The notes: generated from the letters alone by a model not told the origin. A stretch of DNA of 64,000 nucleotides from an uncultured Peptococcaceae bacterium (GCA_910585405.1 CAJUDO010000014.1:6835-70834); one strand, 5' to 3'; shown: positions 32,928-42,226, counted from the first letter of the stretch. Program-made: numbers and translations.

Positions 32928-34106
32928 ATGATGAAAAAGAAGATTGCGCTGGGCCTGATCTTTGCAATGGGTTTGACCATGTTTGCAGGCTGCGGCGGGG
33001 ACAAGCAACAGGACAACAATGCTGACAACAACAATGCAGGCGGCGAAGTTGCAGCGATTAAAGTAGGGGGCACAGGCCCACTGACAGGCGGTGCTGCTAT
33101 TTATGGGAATGCTGCAAAGCAAGGTGCTGAAATTGCACTGGAAGAAATCAATGCAATGGGCGGTTTGCAGTTTGAACTGCGCTATGAAGATGACGCACAC
33201 GATGCTGAAAAAGCTGTAAATGCATATAACACCTTGAAAGACTGGGGTATGCAGATTTCTTTAGGTTCTGTAACCTCCACACCGGGGATTGCAACTTCCG
33301 CAGAAAACTTCAATGACAGAATTTTTGCTCTGACCCCATCTGCCTCTGCTACCAACGTGACAGAAGGAAAAGACAATGTATACCAGATGTGCTTCGCTGA
33401 CCCGAACCAGGGTTCCGCTTCTGCACAGTACATTTTCGACCAGAAGCTGGGCGAAAAAATTGGTATCATTTATAAAAATGACGACGCATATTCCTCCGGA
33501 ATTTATGCAACCTTCCAGGCAAAAGCAGAAGAACTGGGTCTGAAAATCGTTTCTACCAGCACATTCACCACTGACAGCCAGAATGACTTCTCTGTACAGC
33601 TGAGTGAAGCGAAAAATGCAGGTGCTGATTTGCTGTTCCTGCCAATGTACTATGATGCAGCTTCTCTGATTCTGACCCAGGCTGACGGCATGGGCTATGA
33701 ACCAAAATTCTTCGGTGTTGACGGTATGGATGGTATCTTGACCTTGGATGGTTTTGACACTTCATTAGCTGAAGGTGTAATGCTGTTGACTCCATTCTCT
33801 GCTGACGCAGATGATGAACGTACAAAGAACTTTGTACAGAAATATCAGGAACGGTACAATGAAGTACCAAACCAGTTCGCTGCTGATGGCTATGACTGCA
33901 TTTATGCACTGTATCAGGCTTGCACCGCTGCTAATGCCACCGCTGACATGACTGCGGAAGAACTGAACGATCTGATGATTGAACAGTTCTCCAGCATGAC
34001 CTTTGATGGTCTGACTGGTGAGGGCGCTACTTGGAATACAGATGGACAGGTAAGCAAGGATCCAAAAGGTATGGTAATCGAAAACGGCGTATATGTAGGT
34101 CTGTAA
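32928..34106 (+). CDS. livJ: ABC transporter substrate-binding lipoprotein, branched-chain amino acid type
   Basis: A 392-residue extracytoplasmic binding protein. It has a lipoprotein signal (MMKKKIALGLIF..., lipobox FAGC), an Asp/Asn linker, then the type I periplasmic fold: IKVGGTGPLTGGAAIYG, a GLQFELRYEDDAHDAEKAV region and the hinge FALTPSASATNVT. It delivers Leu/Ile/Val or related amino acids to the LivHMGF complex encoded next. The ATG at 32928 follows AAGGGGGA. A strong terminator separates it from livH, which explains higher expression of the binding protein. Ligand specificity is by family only. Confidence 0.92.
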   Translation: MMKKKIALGLIFAMGLTMFAGCGGDKQQDNNADNNNAGGEVAAIKVGGTGPLTGGAAIYGNAAKQGAEIALEEINAMGGLQFELRYEDDAHDAEKAVNAYNTLKDWGMQISLGSVTSTPGIATSAENFNDRIFALTPSASATNVTEGKDNVYQMCFADPNQGSASAQYIFDQKLGEKIGIIYKNDDAYSSGIYATFQAKAEELGLKIVSTSTFTTDSQNDFSVQLSEAKNAGADLLFLPMYYDAASLILTQADGMGYEPKFFGVDGMDGILTLDGFDTSLAEGVMLLTPFSADADDERTKNFVQKYQERYNEVPNQFAADGYDCIYALYQACTAANATADMTAEELNDLMIEQFSSMTFDGLTGEGATWNTDGQVSKDPKGMVIENGVYVGL

Positions 34107-34128
34107 TCAATAGCATGAAAAAATAAGA

Positions 34129-34159
34129 AGGACCGCCGCAAGTGCGGCGGCCTTTTTTT
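34129..34159 (+). terminator. Intrinsic terminator after livJ
   Basis: AAGG-CCGCCGCA / TGCGGCGG-CCTT stem with a 2-nt apex, then TTTTTTT. Confidence 0.92.
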
Positions 34160-34201
34160 ACATAAAACATAAGAAGCCTGTATTTCCCTTCAGGTGTGTT
34201 C

Positions 34202-34230
34202 TTGAGTTTTCTGACAGGTATTGTTATAAT
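34202..34230 (+). promoter_or_regulatory. Promoter of livHMGF
   Basis: TTGAGT (34202-34207), 17 bases, perfect TATAAT (34225-34230), about 58 bases before the livH start. Confidence 0.75.
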
Positions 34231-34287
34231 AATAGTTGCTGTGCAGGCACTTGTGTGCTTATATTTATTTTATTGAGGTGAGTTGTT

Positions 34288-35169
34288 ATGATGTTTCTCT
34301 CCCATTTGATCAGCGGCATCAGTTTGGGAAGTATTTATGCGATTATTGCGTTGGGGTATACGATGGTATACGGAATTGCGAAAATGCTGAATTTTGCTCA
34401 TGGTGATGTTATCATGGTCGGCGCGTATATTTGCTTTTTCGCGACAATGCGTTACGGTATGCCTCCCATTTTAGGCGTACTGCTGTCTATGATCGTGTGT
34501 ACCTTACTGGGGATGGTGATTGACCGTTTGGCGTACAAGCCTTTGCGGCAGGCTCCAGCATTGGCTGTGTTGATTACGGCCATTGGTATGAGTTATTTCT
34601 TGCAGAATGCTGCGCAGCTGATGTGGAGTTCCAATCCAAAGGTGTTTACATCGGTTGTGGGAAACGGTGCGGTAAAAATCTTTGACGGTCAGCTGTCTAT
34701 TACGTATGTGACCATCGTGACCATTATTGTCTGTGTCATCATCATGGCTGGATTGGTGTTCTTTGTGAATAAAACGCGCACCGGAAAATCTATGCGCGCT
34801 GTATCGGAGGACAAAGCGGCTGCTCAGCTGATGGGCATCAGCGTAAACAGAACCATTTCTTTGACTTTCGCCATTGGCTCTGCTTTGGCAGCGATTGCAG
34901 GGGTGCTCTTGTGCTCTGCATATCCGACCTTGACGCCGACTACCGGCGCGATGCCTGGGATTAAGGCGTTTACAGCTGCTGTATTCGGCGGGATTGGCTC
35001 CATTCCTGGTGCGTTGATTGGCGGAATTTTATTGGGAATTATCGAAATTTTTGCGAAAGCGTATATTTCCACCCAGTTGTCCGACGCCATTGTATTTGCT
35101 GTATTGATTGTTGTCTTGGTTGTACGGCCGACAGGGCTTCTGGGCAAAAAAATCAGTGAGAAAGTGTGA
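34288..35169 (+). CDS. livH: Branched-chain amino acid ABC transporter permease LivH
   Basis: A 293-residue inner-membrane subunit with about 8 helices. The opening LISGISLGSIYAIIALGYTMVYGI and the C-terminal TAAVFGGIGSIPGALIGGILLGIIE match LivH permeases; the second is the coupling-helix region facing the ATPases. GAGGTGAG precedes two tandem ATG codons (34288, 34291). First gene of livHMGF. Confidence 0.95.
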   Translation: MMFLSHLISGISLGSIYAIIALGYTMVYGIAKMLNFAHGDVIMVGAYICFFATMRYGMPPILGVLLSMIVCTLLGMVIDRLAYKPLRQAPALAVLITAIGMSYFLQNAAQLMWSSNPKVFTSVVGNGAVKIFDGQLSITYVTIVTIIVCVIIMAGLVFFVNKTRTGKSMRAVSEDKAAAQLMGISVNRTISLTFAIGSALAAIAGVLLCSAYPTLTPTTGAMPGIKAFTAAVFGGIGSIPGALIGGILLGIIEIFAKAYISTQLSDAIVFAVLIVVLVVRPTGLLGKKISEKV

Positions 35170-35180
35170 GGTGTTTTTCC

Positions 35181-36248
35181 ATGAATAAATTAAAAACAAT
35201 GAATAAAACAACTCGCAGTAATATGATCACCTATATCATGGTGATTGCCGCTTTTGTGATTGTACAAGTCCTTTTGGGCACAGGCAGTATTTCCAGCCGC
35301 CTTACTGGACAATTGGTGCCTATTTGCGCATATATTGTGATGGCCATTTCTTTGAACCTGACTGTCGGCGTGTTGGGCGAATTGAGCCTGGGACATGCTG
35401 GCTTTATGAGTGCTGGCGCTTTTAGCGGGATTGTAGTAGCTTCTGTTTTATCACAAAACGGCGGTAGTGAACCTGTGATTCTCTTGATTTCCATGCTGGT
35501 GGGCGGTGTTGTGGCAGCGATTGTAGGTGTCATCGTAGGTGTGCCGGTACTGCGTTTGCAGGGTGACTATCTGGCTATCGTGACTCTGGCTTTTGGTGAA
35601 ATTATCAAAGGAATTGTCAATAACCTGTATGTAGGTCTGGATGCCAATGGCTTGCATTTCAGTATGATTAAGAACACCATGCAGATGGAAGGCGGAAAGG
35701 TACTGATTAACGGGCCTATGGGTCTGACAGGGATTCCTCGTATTGCCAGCTTTACTGCAGGGTTTGTACTGATTATGGTTTGTTTGTTTATTATCTTCAA
35801 TCTGGTGAACAGTAAGAGCGGACGGGCGATCATGGCTCTGCGGGACAACCGCATTGCAGCGCAGTCTGTGGGGATTAATGTGACCAATTATAAATTGATG
35901 GCTTTTGTAATTTCTGCAGCGATGGCAGGTATGGCTGGCGTGTTGTTCGCAGCTAATTTCTCAACTGTGGTAGCCAGCAAGTTTGATTTTAATACTTCGA
36001 TTTTGATTCTGGTGTTTGTGGTATTGGGCGGTTTGGGCAATATGCGGGGCAGTATCATTGCCGCTACAGTACTGACGGTATTGCCGGAATTGCTGCGTCA
36101 GTTCTCTGATTACCGGATGCTGGTGTATGCGATTGTGCTGATTGTGATGATGCTGGTGACCAACAACCCGACATTGCGCAATGGCTTGGATATGGTGATA
36201 GCGAAATTTAGCAAAAAACAGGCGAAAGGGGAGAATGCGAATGTCTAA
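35181..36248 (+). CDS. livM: Branched-chain amino acid ABC transporter permease LivM
   Basis: A 355-residue permease. The core shows LNLTVGVLGELSLGHAGFMSAGAF near residue 60 and the coupling loop FVVLGGLGNMRGSIIAATVL near residue 280. It forms a heterodimer with LivH. The ATG at 35181 (GAGGTG site) lies 11 bases after the livH stop; a longer reading overlaps livH and lacks a site. Its end overlaps the livG start by 8 bases. Confidence 0.94.
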   Translation: MNKLKTMNKTTRSNMITYIMVIAAFVIVQVLLGTGSISSRLTGQLVPICAYIVMAISLNLTVGVLGELSLGHAGFMSAGAFSGIVVASVLSQNGGSEPVILLISMLVGGVVAAIVGVIVGVPVLRLQGDYLAIVTLAFGEIIKGIVNNLYVGLDANGLHFSMIKNTMQMEGGKVLINGPMGLTGIPRIASFTAGFVLIMVCLFIIFNLVNSKSGRAIMALRDNRIAAQSVGINVTNYKLMAFVISAAMAGMAGVLFAANFSTVVASKFDFNTSILILVFVVLGGLGNMRGSIIAATVLTVLPELLRQFSDYRMLVYAIVLIVMMLVTNNPTLRNGLDMVIAKFSKKQAKGENANV

Positions 36249-37059
36249 ATTGGTTCCCATCCCCAGTACAGGGTTTCTGAATGAACGGGATATCGGCAAA
36301 ACGCCTGTGTTGGAGGCCACCCATTTAGGAATTGAGTTTGGCGGGTTGAAAGCGGTAGATGATTTCAATCTTACAGTAGGCCGCACAGAGATTACCGGGC
36401 TGATTGGTCCTAACGGCGCAGGGAAAACTACGGTGTTTAACCTGCTGACCAAAGTATATCAGCCTACCCATGGCACCATCCTTTTGGACGGCATCGACAC
36501 CCACGGCATGAATGCCATTCAGGTGAATAAGGCGGGGATTGCCCGTACCTTCCAAAATATTCGTCTGTTTTCCACATTGTCGGTGGAGGATAATGTAAAG
36601 CTGGGTATGCATAATCATGTGAATTATAATACACTGGAAGGCATTTTACGTTTGCCTCGTTATTGGCAGGAAGAAAAACGGGCGCATGAACGGGCGCTGG
36701 AGCTACTGCATATTTTTGATATGGAGCATTTGGCTAACCATAAAGCGGGCAGTCTGCCCTATGGTGCGCAGCGCCGGCTGGAGATTGTGCGCGCATTGGC
36801 CACAGAGCCGAAGCTGTTGCTGTTGGATGAACCGGCAGCAGGGATGAACCCATCTGAAACGGAAGAATTAATGGAAAATATCCGCAAAATCCGTGACACC
36901 TTCAGTATCGCCATCTTATTGATTGAACATGACATGCGTTTGGTGACAGGCATTTGTGAAGGCATTGCGGTTTTGAATTATGGAAAGATTATTGCCAAGG
37001 GAACGCCTCAGGAAGTTATCAATAATCCGGATGTAATTCGCAGTTATCTGGGGGAATAG
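36241..37059 (+). CDS. livG: Branched-chain amino acid ABC transporter ATP-binding protein LivG
   Basis: A 272-residue ATPase. Walker A GPNGAGKTTVF is near residue 55, the LivG-type signature LPYGAQRRLEI near residue 175 (in place of LSGGQ) and Walker B LLLLDEPAAGMNP near residue 193. The C-terminus PQEVINNPDVIRSYLG is typical. The ATG at 36241 (AGGGGAG 7 bases upstream) overlaps the livM end. Confidence 0.95.
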   Translation: MSKLVPIPSTGFLNERDIGKTPVLEATHLGIEFGGLKAVDDFNLTVGRTEITGLIGPNGAGKTTVFNLLTKVYQPTHGTILLDGIDTHGMNAIQVNKAGIARTFQNIRLFSTLSVEDNVKLGMHNHVNYNTLEGILRLPRYWQEEKRAHERALELLHIFDMEHLANHKAGSLPYGAQRRLEIVRALATEPKLLLLDEPAAGMNPSETEELMENIRKIRDTFSIAILLIEHDMRLVTGICEGIAVLNYGKIIAKGTPQEVINNPDVIRSYLGE

Positions 37060-37069
37060 GAGGGATATC

Positions 37070-37774
37070 ATGCTGAAGGTTGAGAATCTAAATGTATATT
37101 ATGGCATGATTCATGCCATCAAGGATATTTCCCTGGAAGTACAAAAGGGAGAGATTGTATCACTGGTAGGCGCCAACGGCGCAGGCAAGACAACGACCTT
37201 GCAGGCGATTTCAGGGATGCTGAAGCCAAAGTCGGGCAAGGTGGAATATCTGGAGCATAATCTTTTGACGACGCCGTCCCACAAAATTGTACAATATGGA
37301 CTGGCCCATGTGCCTGAGGGACGTCGGGTTTTTGCGCAGATGACAGTGCTGGAAAATTTGGAGATGGGCGCGTTCATTTCCAAAGACAAAGCGAAGGATA
37401 AAAAGAATTTAGATAAAGTATTTGCTCATTTTCCCAGACTGGAGGAACGAAAAAAACAGCTGGCGGGAACATTGAGCGGCGGGGAACAACAGATGCTGGC
37501 TATTGGCCGTGCTATGATGGCATCACCGGATATGCTGCTCTTGGATGAGCCTTCTATGGGATTGTCGCCGCTTCTGGTAAAGGAAATTTTCAAAATTATT
37601 AAAGAACTGAATGACGATGGCATCACAGTGCTGTTGGTAGAGCAGAACGCCAAGCAGGCGTTGTCCATTTCGGACAGAGGTTATGTGCTAGAGACAGGCC
37701 GCATCGTGCTGAGTGGTAACGCTGCAGAGCTATTGGAAAATGATGAAGTAAAAAAAGCATACTTGGGTGGTTAA
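37070..37774 (+). CDS. livF: Branched-chain amino acid ABC transporter ATP-binding protein LivF
   Basis: A 234-residue ATPase. Walker A GANGAGKTTT is near residue 36, a VPEGRRVFAQMTVLENL stretch follows, then signature LSGGEQQML near residue 137 and Walker B LLLDEPSMGLSP. Pairs with LivG. GGAGGG is upstream of the ATG at 37070; 10 bases after livG. Confidence 0.95.
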   Translation: MLKVENLNVYYGMIHAIKDISLEVQKGEIVSLVGANGAGKTTTLQAISGMLKPKSGKVEYLEHNLLTTPSHKIVQYGLAHVPEGRRVFAQMTVLENLEMGAFISKDKAKDKKNLDKVFAHFPRLEERKKQLAGTLSGGEQQMLAIGRAMMASPDMLLLDEPSMGLSPLLVKEIFKIIKELNDDGITVLLVEQNAKQALSISDRGYVLETGRIVLSGNAAELLENDEVKKAYLGG

Positions 37775-37789
37775 GCCTATGAAAAGGGT

Positions 37790-37849
37790 CTGCTGCGGAA
37801 AGAGTTCTTGTGAAAAATTCAGGAAATCTTCTTTCTGCAGCAGTTTTTT
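37790..37849 (+). terminator. Intrinsic terminator after livF
   Basis: 13-bp stem CTGCTGCGGAAAG / CTTTCTGCAGCAG (one mismatch), long loop, then TTTTTT. Confidence 0.85.
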
Positions 37850-37858
37850 GTATGGCGG

Positions 37859-37878
37859 AATGTTTCATGTGAAACATT
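37859..37878. promoter_or_regulatory. parS-like palindrome TGTTTCATGTGAAACA
   Basis: The core at 37861-37876 differs by one central base from the ParB site consensus TGTTTCACGTGAAACA. It is extended by AA and TT to 9-bp arms. Alternatively it is a tight hairpin before TTTTTT, an extra terminator behind livF. Confidence 0.4.
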
Positions 37879-38215
37879 TTTTGAGCCGGGCGTGTCGCGG
37901 TAAATATAAAAGTTAGTTTGATGGGGAAAAGGCACTGTCTGCATTGCCAATTCTGCTGAATACGGACAACGCTTTAATGCAAAAAGTAGGAGAATTGCAC
38001 TCACTACCGCCTTATGTTTTTTCATCTCCCGCTACCTTCGCTAAAATTCCGACTTGAAACGGACTGTGACGCAGATTGTGCAAAGCGTGATGAACGTTAG
38101 TTCAGCAAAGCTGCATAATCAAGGAACTGTCCGGTGATGGAGGAACGGGCGAAGTGTAGCAAATAAAGTTCAAATGATATGCTCATCGCAGGTGAAAAAG
38201 AAAAATACAAAGGAC
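37879..38215. other. Gene-free region of unknown content
   Basis: About 340 bases with no convincing frame on either strand. Several mutually complementary stretches are present: GCTACCTTCGC near 38030 with GCGAAGTGTAGC near 38150, and CGGACTGT with an ACTGTCCGG stretch. A structured RNA or a decayed gene is possible. I cannot name a known riboswitch here. Confidence 0.35.
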
Positions 38216-38244
38216 TTTACAAGTACTTTATTCCATAGTATAGT
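38216..38244 (+). promoter_or_regulatory. Promoter of the stalk-domain surface protein
   Basis: TTTACA, 17 bases, TATAGT; about 48 bases before the GTG start. Confidence 0.55.
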
Positions 38245-38291
38245 ACAAACAGGATGTCGGAGAAATCAAGAGAAACTTGGAGGTGTTTCCT

Positions 38292-39734
38292 GTGAAAAGA
38301 AAATTGTTGTTATGTTTGTTGCTGGGCGTACTACTTTGGTGCACGCCTGCGTATGCTCAGAATGTTTCAGTACAGGTGCCGACTTTTCCGGTAGAGCTGA
38401 ATGATGTGGCGTATGACAATCAGCGGGCGAACTATCCGCTGCTAGTGTATCAGGACATCACCTATTTTCCCATGACCTATCGAATGACTCGCTCTATGGG
38501 GCTGATCACTGCATGGGATAATACAAAAGGTCTGTACATTGCCCAGCATGATGAAGGGCTTTATCCTGAAGATGAAAAAATGAACGGTAAAAATAAGCTG
38601 GGCGGCAAATACACCGCCAGCATTGCCGATTATCCCATTAAGGTGAATAGCTGGTCCATTGACAACAGCAAGGAACCTTATCCGTTGCTGAATTTCCGCG
38701 GTGTGACTTATTTTCCCTTGAGCTGGCGCTATGCCCATGATGAGTTTGGTTGGAACATAAAATGGGATGCCAAAACTGGCTTACAGGTCAGGCCGTATCA
38801 GGATCATGGGACAGTTTCTTCGTCGTATGCATTGATACAGGTGAATGAAAAGGATGCGCTGTTTCAGGAGTACATTACAGATTACGAAGAATATACTCCG
38901 GAGGGCGGTGGGATTGGATACGCTAGAATTGGCGATCGGTATCGGGCTTATCGTTTAAACTATGCTGCGGACACATTGCAGAAGGTCAGCGATAAGGAAG
39001 AAGAAGTGACATGGAAGCAGGATATTGGTGAGGATGTCAGAAGCGAGTTTACAGTAAGGGGCAACCAAATTTTTTATAAAGGAAAGGTACTGATCGAAGA
39101 ACTTCCAGAGGAATGTCTGGATCATACAAATATTTTGGCGTACTACCGTTTTGTTTCTGATAGCGCAAATTTATTGGACGTGATGGTTCGTTACACAGAG
39201 ACGCCTGCACCTTATACGCCTTATGTGCGGTATGTTTTTTTAGAAACGAATGGAGCAGTGAAAAAAATGACCCAATGGAATGAACTTGATTACCCAGAGA
39301 AACTTTACGAGACACAGAATGCCTATTATGTTTGTTCTGATGCCAGAAATGTATTTAGCCGTTTCTATAATACTTTATCTACAGTTGTAAAGGTGGACAA
39401 GGCCAGCGGCAAGGAAACCATTTTGAACGATTTGTACAGTCAATATAAAAGTCTGGAAGCCATCGGTGTCGCTGATGATAAGCTCTATGTGCGGGCCATC
39501 TATTTTGGCGATGAAGACGACTTGAAACGACCTGATTGGTATAGCAACAAAGTAAATCTGTTTCAGGATGGCTATTTTTATATCGACAGCAACGATAAGC
39601 TGCACAAGGTGCATGACTATGTAGACGGCGAAGCTTTCTTAACGCCGAACGGAAAGCTCTATGTGTACAATTCTGACACCTTGCAGGTAATCAATCTGAC
39701 CGACCATAAAAAAGTTACGCGGCTGGCAGATTGA
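38292..39734 (+). CDS. Secreted stalk-domain (copper amine oxidase N-like) protein
   Basis: A 480-residue exported protein starting at GTG 38292 (GGAGGTG upstream) with a clear signal peptide (LLLCLLLGVLLWCTPAYA). Residues 24-165 repeat the two-part stalk domain also found in the amidase at 8.9 kb: VPTFPVELNDV with YPLLVYQDITYFPMTY, then YPLLNFRGVTYFPLSW with FGWNIKWD. The remaining 310 residues look like a beta-propeller or strand-rich sensor region (KLYVRAIYFGDE, KLYVYNSDTLQVINL). No catalytic motif seen. Probably a wall- or surface-bound protein; the function is unknown. Confidence 0.72.
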   Translation: MKRKLLLCLLLGVLLWCTPAYAQNVSVQVPTFPVELNDVAYDNQRANYPLLVYQDITYFPMTYRMTRSMGLITAWDNTKGLYIAQHDEGLYPEDEKMNGKNKLGGKYTASIADYPIKVNSWSIDNSKEPYPLLNFRGVTYFPLSWRYAHDEFGWNIKWDAKTGLQVRPYQDHGTVSSSYALIQVNEKDALFQEYITDYEEYTPEGGGIGYARIGDRYRAYRLNYAADTLQKVSDKEEEVTWKQDIGEDVRSEFTVRGNQIFYKGKVLIEELPEECLDHTNILAYYRFVSDSANLLDVMVRYTETPAPYTPYVRYVFLETNGAVKKMTQWNELDYPEKLYETQNAYYVCSDARNVFSRFYNTLSTVVKVDKASGKETILNDLYSQYKSLEAIGVADDKLYVRAIYFGDEDDLKRPDWYSNKVNLFQDGYFYIDSNDKLHKVHDYVDGEAFLTPNGKLYVYNSDTLQVINLTDHKKVTRLAD

Positions 39735-39865
39735 GCGGAGCGCGGCAAAAATTTTGCAGCGGTTAGAAATTCTGATGGAGATTATGCAGATTAAGGATGG
39801 AAAAGTGTCGAAAAATCTGATAATATAAAATTTAGTAATTTTTTAGAAAGTTCTGGATTTTCTGT

Positions 39866-39903
39866 TGAATTATTATTAATTTTATTGTATTATTATTCAA
39901 ATG
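39866..39903. promoter_or_regulatory. argFG promoter overlapped by two ARG-box-like sites
   Basis: Two 18-bp boxes, TGAATTATTATTAATTTT and TGTATTATTATTCAAATG, two bases apart, resemble the paired operators of ArgR/AhrC (TGTATAATTATTCA-like). They overlap a promoter TTGAAT (39865), 17 bases, TATTAT (39888). Arginine-dependent repression is expected. Confidence 0.6.
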
Positions 39904-39923
39904 AAACAAGGAGCGTGAGATTT

Positions 39924-40850
39924 GTGAGTTTAAAGGGCAGAGATTTTTTAACCCTAAAGGATTTTACAGGGCAGGAAATCATGGACATGGTCAATTTGGG
40001 GATTGACTTGAAAGCAAAATTGAAAGCGGGAATTCCTACGCCGATTTTAACGGGCAAGAGTCTGGGGATGATTTTTCAGAAGGCGTCCACCAGAACCAGA
40101 GTTTCTTTCGAGGTTGGGATGTATCAGTTGGGCGGTCAGGCGCTGTTTTTGAGCAGCCATGATCTGCAGATTGGCCGCGGTGAACCGATTCAGGATACAG
40201 CGCGGGTGTTGTCCCGCTATGTAGATGGGATTTTGATTCGTACCTTCAGCCACAAGGAAGTGGAGGATTTGGCCAAATATGCCGACGTGCCGGTGATCAA
40301 CGGTTTGACCGATGATTTCCATCCTACGCAGGTCATTGCCGATTTAATCACCATCCAGGAGCATAAAAAACGGATAAAAGGATTGAAGTTTGCCTATGTA
40401 GGGGACGGAAATAATATGACCCATTCCCTGATGATTGGCGGCGCCAAAACTGGTATGGATGTGATGGTGGCCTGTCCGGAAGGCTATATGCCCAATGCGG
40501 AGATTGTGGCGCTGGCGCAGCAGTATGCCGCAGAATACGGCGGAAGTGTGAGTGTGATGCATGACCCGCTGGAAGCCATTGCCGGAGCAGATGTGGTATA
40601 TACTGATACCTGGGCAAGTATGGGACAAGAAGCGGAAAAAGAGATTCGGCAGAAGGCTTTTGCCGGTTATCAGGTGGACAGCGCCAAAATGGCTTTGGCA
40701 CAGCCTGATGCAATCTTTATGCATTGCCTGCCTGCATATCGGGGCTATGAGGTAACCGACGAAGTGATGGAAAGTGCCCAGTCGGTGGTATTTGACGAAG
40801 CGGAAAACCGGCTGCACGCTCACAAAGCCATTATGGCATCGGTGATGTAA
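39924..40850 (+). CDS. argF: Ornithine carbamoyltransferase
   Basis: A 308-residue transferase making citrulline from ornithine and carbamoyl phosphate. Carbamoyl-phosphate site ASTRTRVSF is near residue 53, DDFHPTQ near residue 130 and ornithine-site HCLPAYRG near residue 265. The start GTG at 39924 (SLKGRDFLTL) has AAGGAG 10 bases upstream; an earlier TTG lies inside the operator region. The length is standard. It forms an arginine unit with argG 80 bases downstream. Confidence 0.96.
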   Translation: MSLKGRDFLTLKDFTGQEIMDMVNLGIDLKAKLKAGIPTPILTGKSLGMIFQKASTRTRVSFEVGMYQLGGQALFLSSHDLQIGRGEPIQDTARVLSRYVDGILIRTFSHKEVEDLAKYADVPVINGLTDDFHPTQVIADLITIQEHKKRIKGLKFAYVGDGNNMTHSLMIGGAKTGMDVMVACPEGYMPNAEIVALAQQYAAEYGGSVSVMHDPLEAIAGADVVYTDTWASMGQEAEKEIRQKAFAGYQVDSAKMALAQPDAIFMHCLPAYRGYEVTDEVMESAQSVVFDEAENRLHAHKAIMASVM

Positions 40851-40930
40851 CAGCTTGCGTACTGTCTGTGAAATGGAAAGCAGATAAAAATCATTGCAGA
40901 AAATTATAATTTTTTGAAGGAGCGTTTTGA

Positions 40931-42154
40931 ATGTCTGAGAAAGAAAAAGTTGTATTGGCATATTCCGGTGGTTTGGATACGACCACAATTATTCCTTGGT
41001 TGAAGGAGCATTATGATTATGATGTCATCTGCTGCTGTGTGAATGTAGGGCAGGGAGAAGAGTTGGACGGTCTGGAAGAACGGGCTTTGTACTCCGGCGC
41101 CAGCAAGCTGTACATTGAAGATGTGGTAGATGAATTTTGCGAAGACTTTATCATGCCTTGCGTACAGGCTGGTGCAGTCTATGAAAACAAATATCTCCTG
41201 GGGACTTCGATGGCGCGTCCGCTCATTGCCAAAAAATTGGTGGAAGTAGCCCGCAAGGAAGGGGCTGTGGCCATTTGTCACGGCGCTACAGGGAAGGGTA
41301 ACGACCAGGTGCGTTTTGAACTGGGCATCAAGGCGTTGGCCCCTGACTTAAAAATCATTGCGCCATGGCGTTGCAATGAAACATGGAATATGCAGTCCAG
41401 AGAGGATGAGATTGCGTATTGCGAGGCTCATGGGATTCAGCTGCCGTTCTCTACCGATTCCAGCTACAGCCGCGACCGCAATCTGTGGCATATCAGCCAT
41501 GAAGGGCTGGAACTGGAAAATCCCGCTTGCGCGCCCAACTATGACCACCTGCTGGTGCTGAGCGTATCGCCGGAAAAAGCACCGGACGAAGGAGAAGAAC
41601 TGAGTCTGACCTTTGAAAAGGGTGTGCCGGTGGCGCTGAACGGCAAAAAAATGAAAGTATCTGAAATCATCACGGAGTTGAACACATTGGGCGGCAAACA
41701 TGGCATTGGCATTGTGGATATCGTAGAAAACCGTGTAGTAGGTATGAAATCCCGTGGCGTATATGAAACTCCAGGCGGTACCATCCTGATGGAAGCCCAC
41801 AAACAGCTGGAAGAACTGATTACAGACCGCGATACCTTTGCTTTCAAAAAGATTGTGGCTACCAGATTTTCTGATGTTGTGTACGAAGGAAAATGGTTTA
41901 CACCACTGAGAGAAGCACTGCAGGCCTTCATTCAGTCCACCGAAGAAACCATGACTGGTGAAGTAAAGATGAAGTTGTATAAAGGCAATATCATCAAACA
42001 GGGTACCACTTCTCCGTATAGTATGTACAGTGAAAGTCTGGCTTCCTTCACCACCGGTGAATTGTATGACCATCACGATGCGGAAGGGTTCATCAATCTC
42101 TTTGGCTTGTCTTTAAAAGTACGGGCTATGGTGAAAGAAAACGCAGAGAAATAA
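40931..42154 (+). CDS. argG: Argininosuccinate synthase
   Basis: A 407-residue ATP-dependent ligase joining citrulline and aspartate. The ATP pyrophosphatase loop is AYSGGLDTTT at residues 10-19. Other sites are CHGATGKGNDQVRFE near residue 117, SRDRNLWHISHEG near residue 180 and GIGIVDIVENRVVGMKSRGVYE near residue 260. Start ATG has GAAGGAG upstream. argH is not in the window. Confidence 0.97.
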   Translation: MSEKEKVVLAYSGGLDTTTIIPWLKEHYDYDVICCCVNVGQGEELDGLEERALYSGASKLYIEDVVDEFCEDFIMPCVQAGAVYENKYLLGTSMARPLIAKKLVEVARKEGAVAICHGATGKGNDQVRFELGIKALAPDLKIIAPWRCNETWNMQSREDEIAYCEAHGIQLPFSTDSSYSRDRNLWHISHEGLELENPACAPNYDHLLVLSVSPEKAPDEGEELSLTFEKGVPVALNGKKMKVSEIITELNTLGGKHGIGIVDIVENRVVGMKSRGVYETPGGTILMEAHKQLEELITDRDTFAFKKIVATRFSDVVYEGKWFTPLREALQAFIQSTEETMTGEVKMKLYKGNIIKQGTTSPYSMYSESLASFTTGELYDHHDAEGFINLFGLSLKVRAMVKENAEK

Positions 42155-42183
42155 AATGTTACAAAGAATAAAATTCTAAACGC

Positions 42184-42226
42184 AAAAGGATTCCGAAGCT
42201 TCACCGCTCCAGAATCCTTTTATTTG
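42184..42226 (+). terminator. Intrinsic terminator after argG
   Basis: 10-bp stem AAAAGGATTC / GAATCCTTTT with an 18-nt loop, then a T-rich tail. Confidence 0.8.

Noticed and set aside
37879..38215. Known riboswitch or housekeeping RNA (SRP RNA, 6S RNA, c-di-GMP riboswitch)
   Set aside because: Complementary stretches are present, but none of the conserved core sequences of these RNAs could be found.
41348..42076. 242-codon minus-strand frame opposite argG
   Set aside because: argG covers it with all family motifs; the reverse frame resembles no protein and has no start signal.
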